A DNA stretch of 64,000 bases from Saprospiraceae bacterium (lineage in GTDB: Bacteria > Bacteroidota > Bacteroidia > Chitinophagales > Saprospiraceae): the NCBI GenBank assembly GCA_022844565.1, contig JALHLK010000003.1, forward strand, positions 62,001 to 126,000, given 5' to 3'. A program made the position numbers and the translations under genes. The notes beneath the pieces are model-generated. The model worked only from the letters and a program-made list of their open reading frames with translations. It did no database searches and had not been told where the DNA came from. Shown piece after piece: positions 36,114 through 45,045 of the stretch (its first letter is position 1; every line of letters starts with the position of its first letter).

Positions 36114-36782
36114 TTAAATTCTAAAAACGTATTGTACAATATTGGCTCCCATTCTGAGCGCTTTAATTCTTGTTTCTTCCGGGTTTTTATGTACCTCGGC
36201 ATCTTCCCAACCATCACCAAGATCTGTCTCGTAGCTATAATAACTAACCAGCCGTCCTTTCCATATCAAACCATACCCTTTTGGTCCTTTTTTGTCATGT
36301 TCATGAATTTTAGGAATGCCATTTGGGAAGTCGTATTTTTGTTTGTAAATAGGATGGTTGAAAGGCAACTCTACGAAATCCAGTTCTGGAAAAACTCTTT
36401 TCATTGCAGGACGCACAAAAGGATCCATACCATAGTTATCATCAATGTGTAAAAAGCCTCCTGAAGTCAAGTAAGACCTCAAGTTTGCTGCTTCTTGTGC
36501 TGAAAAAACCACATTGCCATGTCCCGTCATGTGTAAAAGGGGATAGTTGAAAATCTCCATACTACCTACTTCTACCGTTTCGTAATTCGGATCAAAGTTG
36601 GTATTTAAAAACTTATTACAAAAGGAGGCTAGATTAGAAAGTGAAGTCGGATTGGCATACCAGTCACCGCCACCTCCATATTTTAGAAGAGCCAGCTTCA
36701 AACTAGGACCATCTGATTTTACAAAAGCAAATGAGGTCAATAATAGAGCAAACAAGCTTGTTTTAAGCAAGATTTTTTTCAT
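36114..36782 (-). CDS. Secreted DUF4159 protein
   Basis: A 222-residue protein with a signal peptide. The mature part matches DUF4159: LKYGGGGDWYANPTSL, YPLLHMTGHGNVVFSAQEAANLRSYLTSGGFLHIDDNYG, and PFNHPIYK. The layout resembles a glutamine-amidotransferase-like/ThuA fold, where the GH and DDNYG motifs lie around a pocket. Function is unknown. It is co-transcribed with a lytic transglycosylase (17-base gap) and the MFS gene (8-base gap). Confidence 0.85.
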   Translation of the reverse strand: MKKILLKTSLFALLLTSFAFVKSDGPSLKLALLKYGGGGDWYANPTSLSNLASFCNKFLNTNFDPNYETVEVGSMEIFNYPLLHMTGHGNVVFSAQEAANLRSYLTSGGFLHIDDNYGMDPFVRPAMKRVFPELDFVELPFNHPIYKQKYDFPNGIPKIHEHDKKGPKGYGLIWKGRLVSYYSYETDLGDGWEDAEVHKNPEETRIKALRMGANIVQYVFRI

Positions 36783-36799
36783 TAAATATTTACTTTTTA

Positions 36800-37714
36800 C
36801 TAATTTTCAGGAATAATAACCGTGTATTTTTTTGAATTAACAGTTAGTTTGTCTCCCACCAACCAAGGGTTATAATATTTTAACATTCTAAACGTGGTAC
36901 CTTGCTCTTTTGCAAAATCGACCAAACTTAATGTATTATTGTCAATCGTAACTTTTTTTACATCATCATACGGTTGGTAATAATCATCCTCATCAAGGTG
37001 ATATCCATATTTTGTTGGATTGGACATGATTTCGCGAATTGCCATTATTCTAAACACATATCGTGATGTTTCATCATTCAACTGAAGGTCGAAATAAGAG
37101 CTTTCTTTTTGTGTTGCTAAAGAGGACTGTAATCTACCAGGACCGACATTGTATGCTGCTGCAGCATTCACCCAATTGCCCGTCATGTTTTTTAGTTGTT
37201 TTAAGTATTTTGCAGCTGCTTCCGTACTTTTTTCGATGTGGTATCTTTCATCTATTTCGTTATCTACTCGCAATCCAAACTCTTTAGCCGTAGGTGTCAT
37301 AAATTGCCAAACACCTTTTGCCCCTGCAGAACTTGTAGCATTCATCAAATTGCTTTCCGCAACGGCTAGGTATTTGAAATCTTCAGGAACACCATTTTCT
37401 TTTAATACTTTTTCGATAAGAGGGAAGTATTGTCTGTGTCTTTTTAAAGCCCATGTTGTAGCATTATGGTAGTAAGAATTGGTCAGTAATTCTCTTTCAA
37501 TTCTTTCACGGGTATCCACATTCATAGGGACATTTTCTCCAGCAAAAGTGTATCTATCTGCTAGTTTAGGAGGCTTGACCATCTGTGGTAATTCGAAAAG
37601 GGCGCTTACTTTTTCTTTTATACTTTTGTCCTTATCCGTACTCCATCTTAACATCGATATGCAAATAATGAGAAAAATACCAGCTACAAGAAATTGCTTT
37701 AATTTGTTGATCAT
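36800..37714 (-). CDS. Lytic transglycosylase (SLT family)
   Basis: A 304-residue periplasmic enzyme anchored by an N-terminal segment. The catalytic Glu120 is in YLAVAESN, followed by SSAGAKGVWQFM and later AAAAYNVGPGRL, the three SLT motifs. The last 60 residues (NTLSLVDFAKEQGTTFRMLKYYNPWL) look LysM-like, as in MltD. It cleaves glycan strands with 1,6-anhydroMurNAc formation. It starts 10 bases after the stop of the CPBP protease gene and lies downstream of dapF, within a probable wall-turnover operon. Confidence 0.88.
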   Translation of the reverse strand: MINKLKQFLVAGIFLIICISMLRWSTDKDKSIKEKVSALFELPQMVKPPKLADRYTFAGENVPMNVDTRERIERELLTNSYYHNATTWALKRHRQYFPLIEKVLKENGVPEDFKYLAVAESNLMNATSSAGAKGVWQFMTPTAKEFGLRVDNEIDERYHIEKSTEAAAKYLKQLKNMTGNWVNAAAAYNVGPGRLQSSLATQKESSYFDLQLNDETSRYVFRIMAIREIMSNPTKYGYHLDEDDYYQPYDDVKKVTIDNNTLSLVDFAKEQGTTFRMLKYYNPWLVGDKLTVNSKKYTVIIPEN

Positions 37715-37724
37715 GTTTTTATTT

Positions 37725-38693
37725 TTAATCGTTTAATTCTCTAATTAATGATTCATCCTCTGATAGTACCACAGGCTCCAAAATATATTTTATACTTTTC
37801 CAATTATAAATCTTAGAAGCGAATACATAAAAAGTAAAAGACAATAGCAACAAACTCAACACCATCAAATATGGATTAATATCTCCCTGCTTAAATAATG
37901 CATCGGTCTGTAAAACACTACCATCGTAGGTTGCTACTGTGGCTCCAAAGAAGTTTGTTGCAAAATGTATGCCTAATGCTAACTCAAGTCTTCCATCCAT
38001 TATGGTAAATAACGCTAAAACTACTCCGGCTAATACATAATACGTCAACATTATACCGATACCGTACTTTTCGATCTCAGGATTCATCAAGTGCAAGGAT
38101 GCAAATAGGAAAGATGACAAAAACATGAGCACGATCTTATTTTTAAAAAGAAGGGCTAAACCTTGCATCAAATACCCGCGGACAAAAAATTCCTCAAAAG
38201 AAGTTTGTATGGGCAATAGAAAAATACAAATCAATAAAAGTATGAAAAACTTGCTTGCATCAAATTGAAATACCATCTCAACAGGATTTATCAAGTAAAA
38301 TACAACTTCAAAGAAAATACCGATACAAAGCCAAATGCCAAATCCAAATATAAATCTGTTGATGTCAAACTTTTCATCGGCTGTAATTAAATGAATAAAC
38401 TTTTTTTTATGCAAAAATTTTACTACGAACCATAGACCTAAAGTGCCAAAAACAAACATCATGATCAATAGAAAGAAGGTCAAATTGTTGGACATACCAA
38501 GGCTGGCAAAGTCATTGCTCTCCAATGCATTGTACAAAGCATTGGGCTTATCTTTTATTTTATTGGCAAAATTATTTGCTACAATTGTTAGTGGAGCTTG
38601 TCCGATAAAGTAGCCCAATATCGTTAAAATAAAGCCTATAACATAGAGATACCATTGATTTTTGCCTTGTGTAACCTTAGAAAAGAAATCCAT
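37725..38693 (-). CDS. CPBP-family intramembrane metalloprotease
   Basis: A 322-residue polytopic protein. The CAAX-protease signature EExxxR is in SFEEFFVRGY (Glu167, Glu168, Arg172), with the later metal-binding His in FASLHLMNPE and GIHFATNFFG. The long C-terminal extension ends in a soluble tail (LSEDESLIRELND). Bacterial members are implicated in peptide processing or immunity, but substrates are mostly unknown. It lies between dapF (47-base gap) and the lytic transglycosylase gene (10-base gap). Confidence 0.87.
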   Translation of the reverse strand: MDFFSKVTQGKNQWYLYVIGFILTILGYFIGQAPLTIVANNFANKIKDKPNALYNALESNDFASLGMSNNLTFFLLIMMFVFGTLGLWFVVKFLHKKKFIHLITADEKFDINRFIFGFGIWLCIGIFFEVVFYLINPVEMVFQFDASKFFILLLICIFLLPIQTSFEEFFVRGYLMQGLALLFKNKIVLMFLSSFLFASLHLMNPEIEKYGIGIMLTYYVLAGVVLALFTIMDGRLELALGIHFATNFFGATVATYDGSVLQTDALFKQGDINPYLMVLSLLLLSFTFYVFASKIYNWKSIKYILEPVVLSEDESLIRELND

Positions 38694-38740
38694 GAATTAT
38701 GTATTTTAATTAATTAGGTCTCAAACATACGAACAATTAT

Positions 38741-39526
38741 CTAAAGTTTTATAATCCCTTCATAAACGTTGATAGCAGGACCGGTAAGTACTACAGATGT
38801 AAATGTTTCGCCTTCTCTTTCAAATGTCACTGATAAATGACCTCCTTTGGCATCAATAAATACTTCATTTAAGTCTTTATTAATCAGGCCAAGAGCGATA
38901 GAAGCTGCGGTGACACCCGTACCACAAGAATAAGTTTCGTCTTCTACACCACGCTCGTATGTTGCTATTTTTAGTTTGTTTTGGTCAATGATGTATATTA
39001 GGTTGACATTGATCCCTTTCTCTTTGTAAGTAGCATTGTATCTTATGCTTTTTCCATAAGTTACGATATCTTCTAATGCAGAAACATCATTTACAATGTC
39101 TACATAATGAGGCGAGCCTGTGTATATTTCAAAAGTTTTATCTTTTTCTAGAACTTTAATATCACTCACATTGATCATTTCGAGTGCGATATCTGTTTCT
39201 AAAACAGTGGCTTTGTGCTCTCCATCTACGGCTAAAAATGTGGTTTTTTCACCAATTAGTCCCTGATCATAAGCAAATCGAACGATACACCTACCTCCAT
39301 TACCGCACATAGATCCGAGTTTGCCATTGCTGTTGTAATAGATCATTTCAAAGTCAAATAGGTTGTGTTTTCTCAAAATCATCAATCCATCAGCCCCAAC
39401 TCCATATCTTCTATGGCAAATGTGAGCAACTTCGCTCTCTGTCAAATCATAGACTACGTTACTTTGGTCTAATAATACGAAGTCATTTCCTGTAGCTTGA
39501 TATTTGTAAAATTGTATTTCCTTCAT
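38741..39526 (-). CDS. dapF: Diaminopimelate epimerase
   Basis: A 261-residue enzyme that converts LL- to meso-diaminopimelate for lysine and peptidoglycan. The two catalytic cysteines lie in MCGNGGRC (Cys74) and YSCGTGVTAA (about Cys201); the N-terminal TGNDFVLLDQ is also typical. The presence of meso-DAP-type wall is implied. The gene is followed after 47 bases by the CPBP protease gene and preceded 63 bases by the LOG-family gene. Confidence 0.95.
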   Translation of the reverse strand: MKEIQFYKYQATGNDFVLLDQSNVVYDLTESEVAHICHRRYGVGADGLMILRKHNLFDFEMIYYNSNGKLGSMCGNGGRCIVRFAYDQGLIGEKTTFLAVDGEHKATVLETDIALEMINVSDIKVLEKDKTFEIYTGSPHYVDIVNDVSALEDIVTYGKSIRYNATYKEKGINVNLIYIIDQNKLKIATYERGVEDETYSCGTGVTAASIALGLINKDLNEVFIDAKGGHLSVTFEREGETFTSVVLTGPAINVYEGIIKL

Positions 39527-39589
39527 GGTGCTTGTTTATTGTTATTGTCTAGGTTTATAAATAGAGTTTTAGTGATAATGGTTCTAAAG

Positions 39590-40327
39590 TTACTCGCCTA
39601 AAATCGACCATCGTTTTCTTTTAATCCTTATTTTATAATTTTTATCAATAAATTTTTGAATATAATCTGCTGCTTCATGCAAATCATCAGTAAAAAATAT
39701 TAAGTCTCTATCTTCGGGTGATATGGTTTTAGCGTTGATGAAACGTTCGGTCATTTCTGTAATTTCTGAATAAAATTCTTTACCAATAATTACGACAGGG
39801 AAATCGTGTAAAATACCCGTTTGAATGAGTGTCAATGTCTCAAAAAGTTCATCAAGTGTGCCAAAACCTCCAGGAAAAATCACAAAAGCATATGAGTATT
39901 TAACTAACAATACCTTTCTAATAAAAAAATAGTCTAAAACTAGACTATTTTGCATATAAGGATTCATGACTTGTTCATGGGGAAGTTTGATCCCTACTCC
40001 AACCGACCTGCCTTTGGCTTCAAAAGCACCTCTATTTGCAGCCTCCATTATGCCAGGGCCACCACCTGTCATAACGGTAAAGCCCATTTCGCTTAATATG
40101 GCACCCATCTTTCGTGCTTCGATATAACTTGGATGATCTTCTGTAAATCTAGCAGAGCCAAATACGCTGATACATGGACCCACAAAATGCAACATTCTAA
40201 ATCCTTTTAGGAATTGAAAAAAGGTTTTTGTTGCCATTTGTAGCTCACTTCCTCTACTGTTAGGACCATCTAAAAATTGCAGGTCATCATCAATTATTTT
40301 TTTGATTTTTCTTTTTTCTATTGACAT
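39590..40327 (-). CDS. LOG-family protein (TIGR00730)
   Basis: A 245-residue Rossmann-fold protein with GGGPGIMEAANRGA and the family signature PGGFGTLDELFE. LOG-type enzymes are nucleotide 5'-monophosphate phosphoribohydrolases (the cytokinin-activating reaction in plants); bacterial members often act on AMP or act as PpnN-like regulators. The first 45 residues and basic C-terminus (KIRIKRKRWSIL) are extra. It is the first gene of the minus-strand run leading into dapF. Confidence 0.9.
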   Translation of the reverse strand: MSIEKRKIKKIIDDDLQFLDGPNSRGSELQMATKTFFQFLKGFRMLHFVGPCISVFGSARFTEDHPSYIEARKMGAILSEMGFTVMTGGGPGIMEAANRGAFEAKGRSVGVGIKLPHEQVMNPYMQNSLVLDYFFIRKVLLVKYSYAFVIFPGGFGTLDELFETLTLIQTGILHDFPVVIIGKEFYSEITEMTERFINAKTISPEDRDLIFFTDDLHEAADYIQKFIDKNYKIRIKRKRWSILGE

Positions 40328-40378
40328 TTTCTTTTGCTGTTGGCTAATAGCGATTCGCTTTTAGGTTTTATTTTTTTG

Positions 40379-40386
40379 CAAATTTA
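40379..40386 (-). promoter_or_regulatory. -7 box (TAAATTTG on minus strand) of the LOG-dapF run
   Basis: The minus strand reads TAAATTTG, 52 bases upstream of the LOG start. It is the best candidate promoter for the run that continues to the MFS gene. Confidence 0.5.
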
Positions 40387-40610
40387 AACTTATTTTTGGT
40401 TTTAGTTGAGTTTAAACTAGGTTATAGGCTTTATAATTGATTTTTTAGAGATATTGGGGTATAGCATTTTGTTATGTTGGAGTTTTGGTTTATTTATTCT
40501 TCCATTTTATTCAAATTAATGATTGATAGCAAGATTTTGGTGGCAAGCTAAAGTAGACAATGCAAAAATTATTATAGGATGACGGACTTAAAAACAATGG
40601 TTATTACCTG

Positions 40611-40758
40611 TGTATAACAAATTGCACAAAAATGTTTTTGATTTTACCCACTGACTCCCTTAAAAGGGAAAACCAAATCAAAAACATTCTATGGCTCCAT
40701 TTAGGGCTTCGGGCTAAAACATAGGCCAAATTTTCAGAAGTGCAATTTGTTATAGACA
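40611..40758. repeat. Structured dispersed repeat, copy A
   Basis: About 148 bases bounded by a perfect 15-base inverted repeat (40613-40627 with 40740-40754). Inside, 40631-40643 pairs with 40676-40688 (13 bp) and encloses a CCCTT/AAGGG hairpin; a third region (CTATG...CATAG) may pair. Copy B at 50101-50260 shares nearly the entire left two thirds. The remaining parts of the 40328-41004 gap contain nothing recognised. Confidence 0.8.
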
Positions 40759-41004
40759 CTTACTACCTCCAAGTTCTATAAAAATTGTAAAATAGATTTA
40801 CTTTTGTGATAGTGACTTGAAAATTGACTTAGATTTTTTAAAAGGTTTTTTGCTGGAATCGATGGGAATTTTAGTTACATAGAATAAGTTTTCTAAAAAA
40901 TGTCAAATTTTATAGTCTTTCACTTATTTGTTTTCCTAGGTTATATATTCGGTTCACAGTTCTTACTTTGCCGATTTAAGGTTCAAAATTCAATCTTTTA
41001 AACA

Positions 41005-42591
41005 ATGAAAAATCAATACCTATTCTCCCTAATTGCACTCTTTAGCCATCTAATTATTTCAGCGCAAAATCCCGTTTTCGACTTGCTCATTCGCAATGGA
41101 AAAGTGATTGACGGTTCTGGAAATCCGTGGTTTCGAGCTGATATTGGTATTACTAATGGTAAAATTGCTGGCATTGGAACTTACGATTCTACCCAGGCAA
41201 AACAAACTATTGATGCCACAGGTTTGATAGTTTCCCCTGGTTTCATTGATGTCCATACCCATTCCGAGGGTGGCATAGTGCGCGTCCCAACAGCCGATAA
41301 TTTTATAATGGATGGTGTTACATCGATTATTACGGGTAATTGTGGAGGTTCTGAAGATGACTTGACTGATTTTTATAAAAAGTTGATGAAAATGGGCATT
41401 TCACCCAATCTTGGTTCGTTCATCGGTCACAACAATGTGCGGAAGCAAGTGATGAAAAAAGCTATGCGTGATCCGACACCAAAAGAACAGTTGGCAATGG
41501 AACAACTAGTTGAGAAAGCGATGAAACAAGGAGCTGTCGGCTTGTCAACTGGATTAATTTATATTCCTGGAACCTATGCAAAAACACCTGAAATCGTAGG
41601 TTTAGCAAAAGTAGCAGCTAAATATGGTGGTGTGTACACTTCTCATATTCGCAATGAAGGAGAGAATGTGGTGGATGCCATTTCCGAAGGAATAGAGGTG
41701 GGTCGTCAAGCGCAGATTCCAGTTGAAATTTCTCACTTTAAAATTGCTTTCAAGCCACTTTGGGGTAAAAGTACGGAAACGGTGGCAATGGTAGAAAAAG
41801 CGCGTCAAGAAGGGATTGATGTCAATATTGACCAATATCCTTATGCTGCTAGTAGCACTAATTTGGGCACTTTGGTTCCAAGTTGGGCCTTGGCTGATGG
41901 CGATTCTGCGATGATTGCTCGATTTGCAGACCCTAAAATACATGCTCAAATCAAAAATGAAATGATTGTCAATTTAGCAAAAGACCAACGTACAAACTGG
42001 GATTATGCCGTTGTGTCAAAATCAGCAAGTGACTCGACAATCGATGGAAAAACCATTTCTGAAATCAATATTCTTAAAGGTCGGAAGCCCACAGCCGAGG
42101 ATGAAGTAGAAACTATTTTTGAGCTAATGGCATCAGGTGGCAGTCAAATGATCTATCATAAAATGAGCGAAGAAGACGTAGATATTATTTTAAAGTATCC
42201 CAATACGATGATTGCTAGTGATGGAGGTGTAGTGGTTTTTGGTTTTGGCATGACCCATCCACGTTCTTACGGTACCAATGCCCGCGTATTAGGTAGATAT
42301 GTGCGTGAACGCAAAACATTAACGCTTGAAGACGCCATTCGTCGGATGACTTCCTTGCCGGCCCAGAGATTTCGAATTGATGATAGAGGCTTATTGCGGG
42401 TTGGTTATGCAGCAGATATATTGGTTTTTGACGAAAAAACTGTGGCTGATAAGGCTACATATGATCTACCACACGCTTATAGTGTTGGATTTAAATGGGT
42501 AGTGGTAAATGGGGAAATAACTGTGGAAAAAGGGGTGCATAATGAAACAAGGGCTGGTCAAATAATTTATGGAAAAGGACTTCAAAAGTAA
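41005..42591 (+). CDS. N-acyl-D-amino-acid deacylase (D-aminoacylase)
   Basis: A 528-residue amidohydrolase with a signal peptide (LIISAQ). The metal-binding HTHSEG is near 83-88 and the family blocks SGNPWFRADIGITNGKI, GLIVSPGFIDVHTH, TGNCGG, VGLSTGLIYIPG, SHIRNEG and GMTHPRSYGTNARVL are all present. D-aminoacylases hydrolyse N-acyl-D-amino acids to D-amino acids; with a signal peptide, this one would act in the periplasm or outside, for example on D-amino-acid-containing wall fragments. It is a single gene. Confidence 0.9.
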   Translation: MKNQYLFSLIALFSHLIISAQNPVFDLLIRNGKVIDGSGNPWFRADIGITNGKIAGIGTYDSTQAKQTIDATGLIVSPGFIDVHTHSEGGIVRVPTADNFIMDGVTSIITGNCGGSEDDLTDFYKKLMKMGISPNLGSFIGHNNVRKQVMKKAMRDPTPKEQLAMEQLVEKAMKQGAVGLSTGLIYIPGTYAKTPEIVGLAKVAAKYGGVYTSHIRNEGENVVDAISEGIEVGRQAQIPVEISHFKIAFKPLWGKSTETVAMVEKARQEGIDVNIDQYPYAASSTNLGTLVPSWALADGDSAMIARFADPKIHAQIKNEMIVNLAKDQRTNWDYAVVSKSASDSTIDGKTISEINILKGRKPTAEDEVETIFELMASGGSQMIYHKMSEEDVDIILKYPNTMIASDGGVVVFGFGMTHPRSYGTNARVLGRYVRERKTLTLEDAIRRMTSLPAQRFRIDDRGLLRVGYAADILVFDEKTVADKATYDLPHAYSVGFKWVVVNGEITVEKGVHNETRAGQIIYGKGLQK

Positions 42592-42623
42592 TGGGTTAAT
42601 TTAAATTTGTAGAAATAGATCAT

Positions 42624-42833
42624 ATGAAAGTAATTCTCAACTGTCCATTTAAGTTTGATAATAATTCAAAAATAGTATTTGAAATCGAAGAAGATATTAA
42701 CGATTTTTACAAAAAAAATAATTGAAAAGATGCAAATCTTAGAGAAATTAAGACTTGAGAAAATTATGGATTCTTGGTTAGCGACGGTAAAGTCCTAGAA
42801 GGCAATTTTTTTGAAATAAGGATGAAAAAATAA
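42624..42833 (+). pseudogene. Small gene broken by two frameshifts
   Basis: An ATG at 42624 opens a 33-residue frame (MKVILNCPFKFDNN...FYKKNN) that stops at 42723-42725. A one-base slip in the run of eight A at 42711-42718 would continue it as IIEKMQILEKLRLE; a second shift near 42755 leads to ENYGFLVSDGKVLEG and NFFEIRMKK with a stop at 42831-42833. Joined, this is one plausible protein of about 68 residues. No family is recognised. It lies between the D-aminoacylase and esterase genes and may be a decaying gene, or contain sequencing errors in homopolymers. Confidence 0.5.
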
Positions 42834-42856
42834 AATCAAAAATTAAAAATAAACAA

Positions 42857-43729
42857 ATGAAAAATATTTATATAACGCTCACTCTAAGTCTTTTCTCTAC
42901 TTTTGTTTTTGGGCAGAAAATTAAATCTAAACAAAATGAAGAAACAAAACCCTTTGTACTTGGAGTAATTGAAGAATTACAATCCAAAGAACTTGGAGAA
43001 AAAAGAATTTTGAATATTTATTTACCTGAAGGTTATCACCAAATTGACACGACAAAATATCCTGTAATTTACCTTCTAGACGGCTCGGCTGATGAAGATT
43101 TTATACACATTACTGGTCTTGTTCAATTTAATAGTTTTGAATGGGTCAATCAAGTACCAAAATCAATTGTTGTGGGTATTTCGACCGTAGACAGAAGAAG
43201 AGATTATACCTTTCCAACTACTGTTCAACCAGAAAAAAATAGATATAAAACATCTGGGCATTCAGACAAATTCATTGGTTTTATTGAAAAAGAGCTACAA
43301 CCTTTTATTGAAAATAAATATAAAACAAATTCAGACAAAACGATCATTGGACAATCGCTAGGGGGCCTTTTCGCTACAGAAGTTCTATTAAAAAAGCCAA
43401 CACTTTTTAACAAATATATTATTGTAAGTCCAAGTTTATGGTGGGACAAAGGTTCATTATTAGATCAAAACTCCTATGTATTGACTGAAGAGTTCAGCCA
43501 TCAGACAGACATTTATATCGCTGTTGGAAAGGAAGGGCTGACTCCTTCTGAAATACCAAGAGTTATGGAGGTTGATGCAAACTTATTAGCGGAGAAAATT
43601 AAGGGTACAAAAAGTAAAAATGTAAAGGTTTATTTCGACTATTTGCCTCAGGAAAATCATGCTACCATCTTACATCAGGCTGTATTTAACTCGTTTAAAC
43701 TTTTATATCCTATGGAGAAAAGAAATTGA
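42857..43729 (+). CDS. Secreted alpha/beta-hydrolase (esterase D/IroE-like)
   Basis: A 290-residue protein with a signal peptide (TFVFGQ). The sequence has the putative-esterase (Esterase_D) pattern: RILNIYLPEGY, YPVIYLLDGSADEDF, nucleophile elbow GQSLGG near 164-169, VSPSLWWDKG and the catalytic His in ENHATILHQA. Relatives cleave siderophore esters or acetyl/feruloyl groups; the substrate is not determined. It has no close partner; a decayed small gene precedes it. Confidence 0.85.
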   Translation: MKNIYITLTLSLFSTFVFGQKIKSKQNEETKPFVLGVIEELQSKELGEKRILNIYLPEGYHQIDTTKYPVIYLLDGSADEDFIHITGLVQFNSFEWVNQVPKSIVVGISTVDRRRDYTFPTTVQPEKNRYKTSGHSDKFIGFIEKELQPFIENKYKTNSDKTIIGQSLGGLFATEVLLKKPTLFNKYIIVSPSLWWDKGSLLDQNSYVLTEEFSHQTDIYIAVGKEGLTPSEIPRVMEVDANLLAEKIKGTKSKNVKVYFDYLPQENHATILHQAVFNSFKLLYPMEKRN

Positions 43730-43757
43730 GAATGAAAGCAATTTTACGATTCCATCA

Positions 43758-44264
43758 CTAATTCAACCTAACCCTTAATCCTAATTCCACAACCCTCATA
43801 TTGACAATTTTGTCTTCTTTTATGTCAAATTTTAGAAAAGTGCGCATCTGGTGAAAGCCGTGAAATCCATAAGCTCCAGGATTTAAATGCAATAGGTTAT
43901 TGATTTTGTCAGGTATGATTTTGCAAATATGTGAATGACCACAAATGAATACATTGGGTTTGTGTTCTCTGATCAATTGAGCGACTCTTTTATTATATTT
44001 TCCTGGGTAACCGCCAATATGGGTCATAATGATTTTGATATTGCCGACATTCCAAATCAAGTTTTCTGGATATTCACTACGCATGGCAGCATCATCTATA
44101 TTGCCATAAACACCCTTCACAGGCCCAAATTTTTTTAATTCATCTAAACTTTCAAAACTTCCGATATCCCCAGCATGCCAAATTTCGTCTATGTCCAAAA
44201 GGTTTTCACCTATCTCCTTGCCATAATAGCTATGATTATCAGAGAGTAATGCGATTCTTACCAT
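43758..44264 (-). CDS. YfcE/MJ0936-type metallophosphoesterase
   Basis: A 168-residue calcineurin-like phosphoesterase. Metal-binding motifs appear as LLSDNHSY (Asp9, His11), HAGDIG, GNID, THIGG and GHSH. These small enzymes hydrolyse phosphodiesters in vitro; physiological substrates are mostly unknown. It starts 28 bases after the stop of the orphan gene at 44293-44982, so the two may be co-transcribed. Confidence 0.9.
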   Translation of the reverse strand: MVRIALLSDNHSYYGKEIGENLLDIDEIWHAGDIGSFESLDELKKFGPVKGVYGNIDDAAMRSEYPENLIWNVGNIKIIMTHIGGYPGKYNKRVAQLIREHKPNVFICGHSHICKIIPDKINNLLHLNPGAYGFHGFHQMRTFLKFDIKEDKIVNMRVVELGLRVRLN

Positions 44265-44292
44265 TTACAAGCATTTTAAAAAGGTAAATCTA

Positions 44293-44982
44293 CTAAGAAA
44301 TTTTATACTGGAATAGCCATTTTACAAAAAGGCAGGTGATGGCATTGTTTTTCTTATATGGTATTCCTCTATCCTTTAGATTTTTTGTGATAATGGGGGT
44401 AATAGCCTCATTATCGTTCAAGAATTTTGCGATGATTGTACCCATTTTGTGTTGGGATTCTAGAGACAGCGATGCTTGATTCTTAGCTCCCAATTTTGTA
44501 AGCGCACTTTGCATGAGGTTGCTTTCAAGATAAAGGTATTTACTTGGGTTTTGCAAAAAGAGGTACAGAGATACCATCGTATTATCATGATAGTGACTTC
44601 TGACTTTTGTCAATTTATTCACCTTTTTATAATCTTCAAATATTTGGTCGCAATGGTAAACAAATCGTTGCATCCGAAGGTCTACAGCTTTACTTTCATC
44701 AAATAAGTCTCTAAATATCATTCTTACAAATTCTCGTTCAAACTCCATCAGGTGAATCATTATTGCCTTGGGTTCGTGATCGGATGACCGCCAAAGCCGA
44801 TTACTAATTTGACTTTTTAATGATCGTTCATAAGTTTCTGCCAGATTTATATCTTCGATATTCCAATGTTTGGCCCAAGCAGATTGTATTTCGTATTCGA
44901 GATAATCAACCTGATTATTTCTATCAGAGAGGAAAGTGATAAAATCGGGGATGTGGCTGTCAAAAGTTGTTTTACTGAACAT
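44293..44982 (-). CDS. Uncharacterised helical protein
   Basis: I do not recognise a family. The 229 residues have no signal peptide or membrane span and are predicted largely helical (WRSSDHEPKAIMIHLMEFEREFVRMIFRDLFDE, MQSALTKLG). A scattered His/Glu set (SDHEPKAIMIH, FEREFVRM, YHCDQ, SHYHD) could be metal binding but is not a known motif. The end is basic and aromatic (KKNNAITCLFVKWLFQY). It precedes the phosphoesterase gene by 28 bases. Confidence 0.7.
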   Translation of the reverse strand: MFSKTTFDSHIPDFITFLSDRNNQVDYLEYEIQSAWAKHWNIEDINLAETYERSLKSQISNRLWRSSDHEPKAIMIHLMEFEREFVRMIFRDLFDESKAVDLRMQRFVYHCDQIFEDYKKVNKLTKVRSHYHDNTMVSLYLFLQNPSKYLYLESNLMQSALTKLGAKNQASLSLESQHKMGTIIAKFLNDNEAITPIITKNLKDRGIPYKKNNAITCLFVKWLFQYKIS

Positions 44983-45045
44983 ACCTATTTAAGTAGTAAA
45001 AATAGTTTTAAAAAATACAATCGAAAATTTGAAATACACTTTCGA

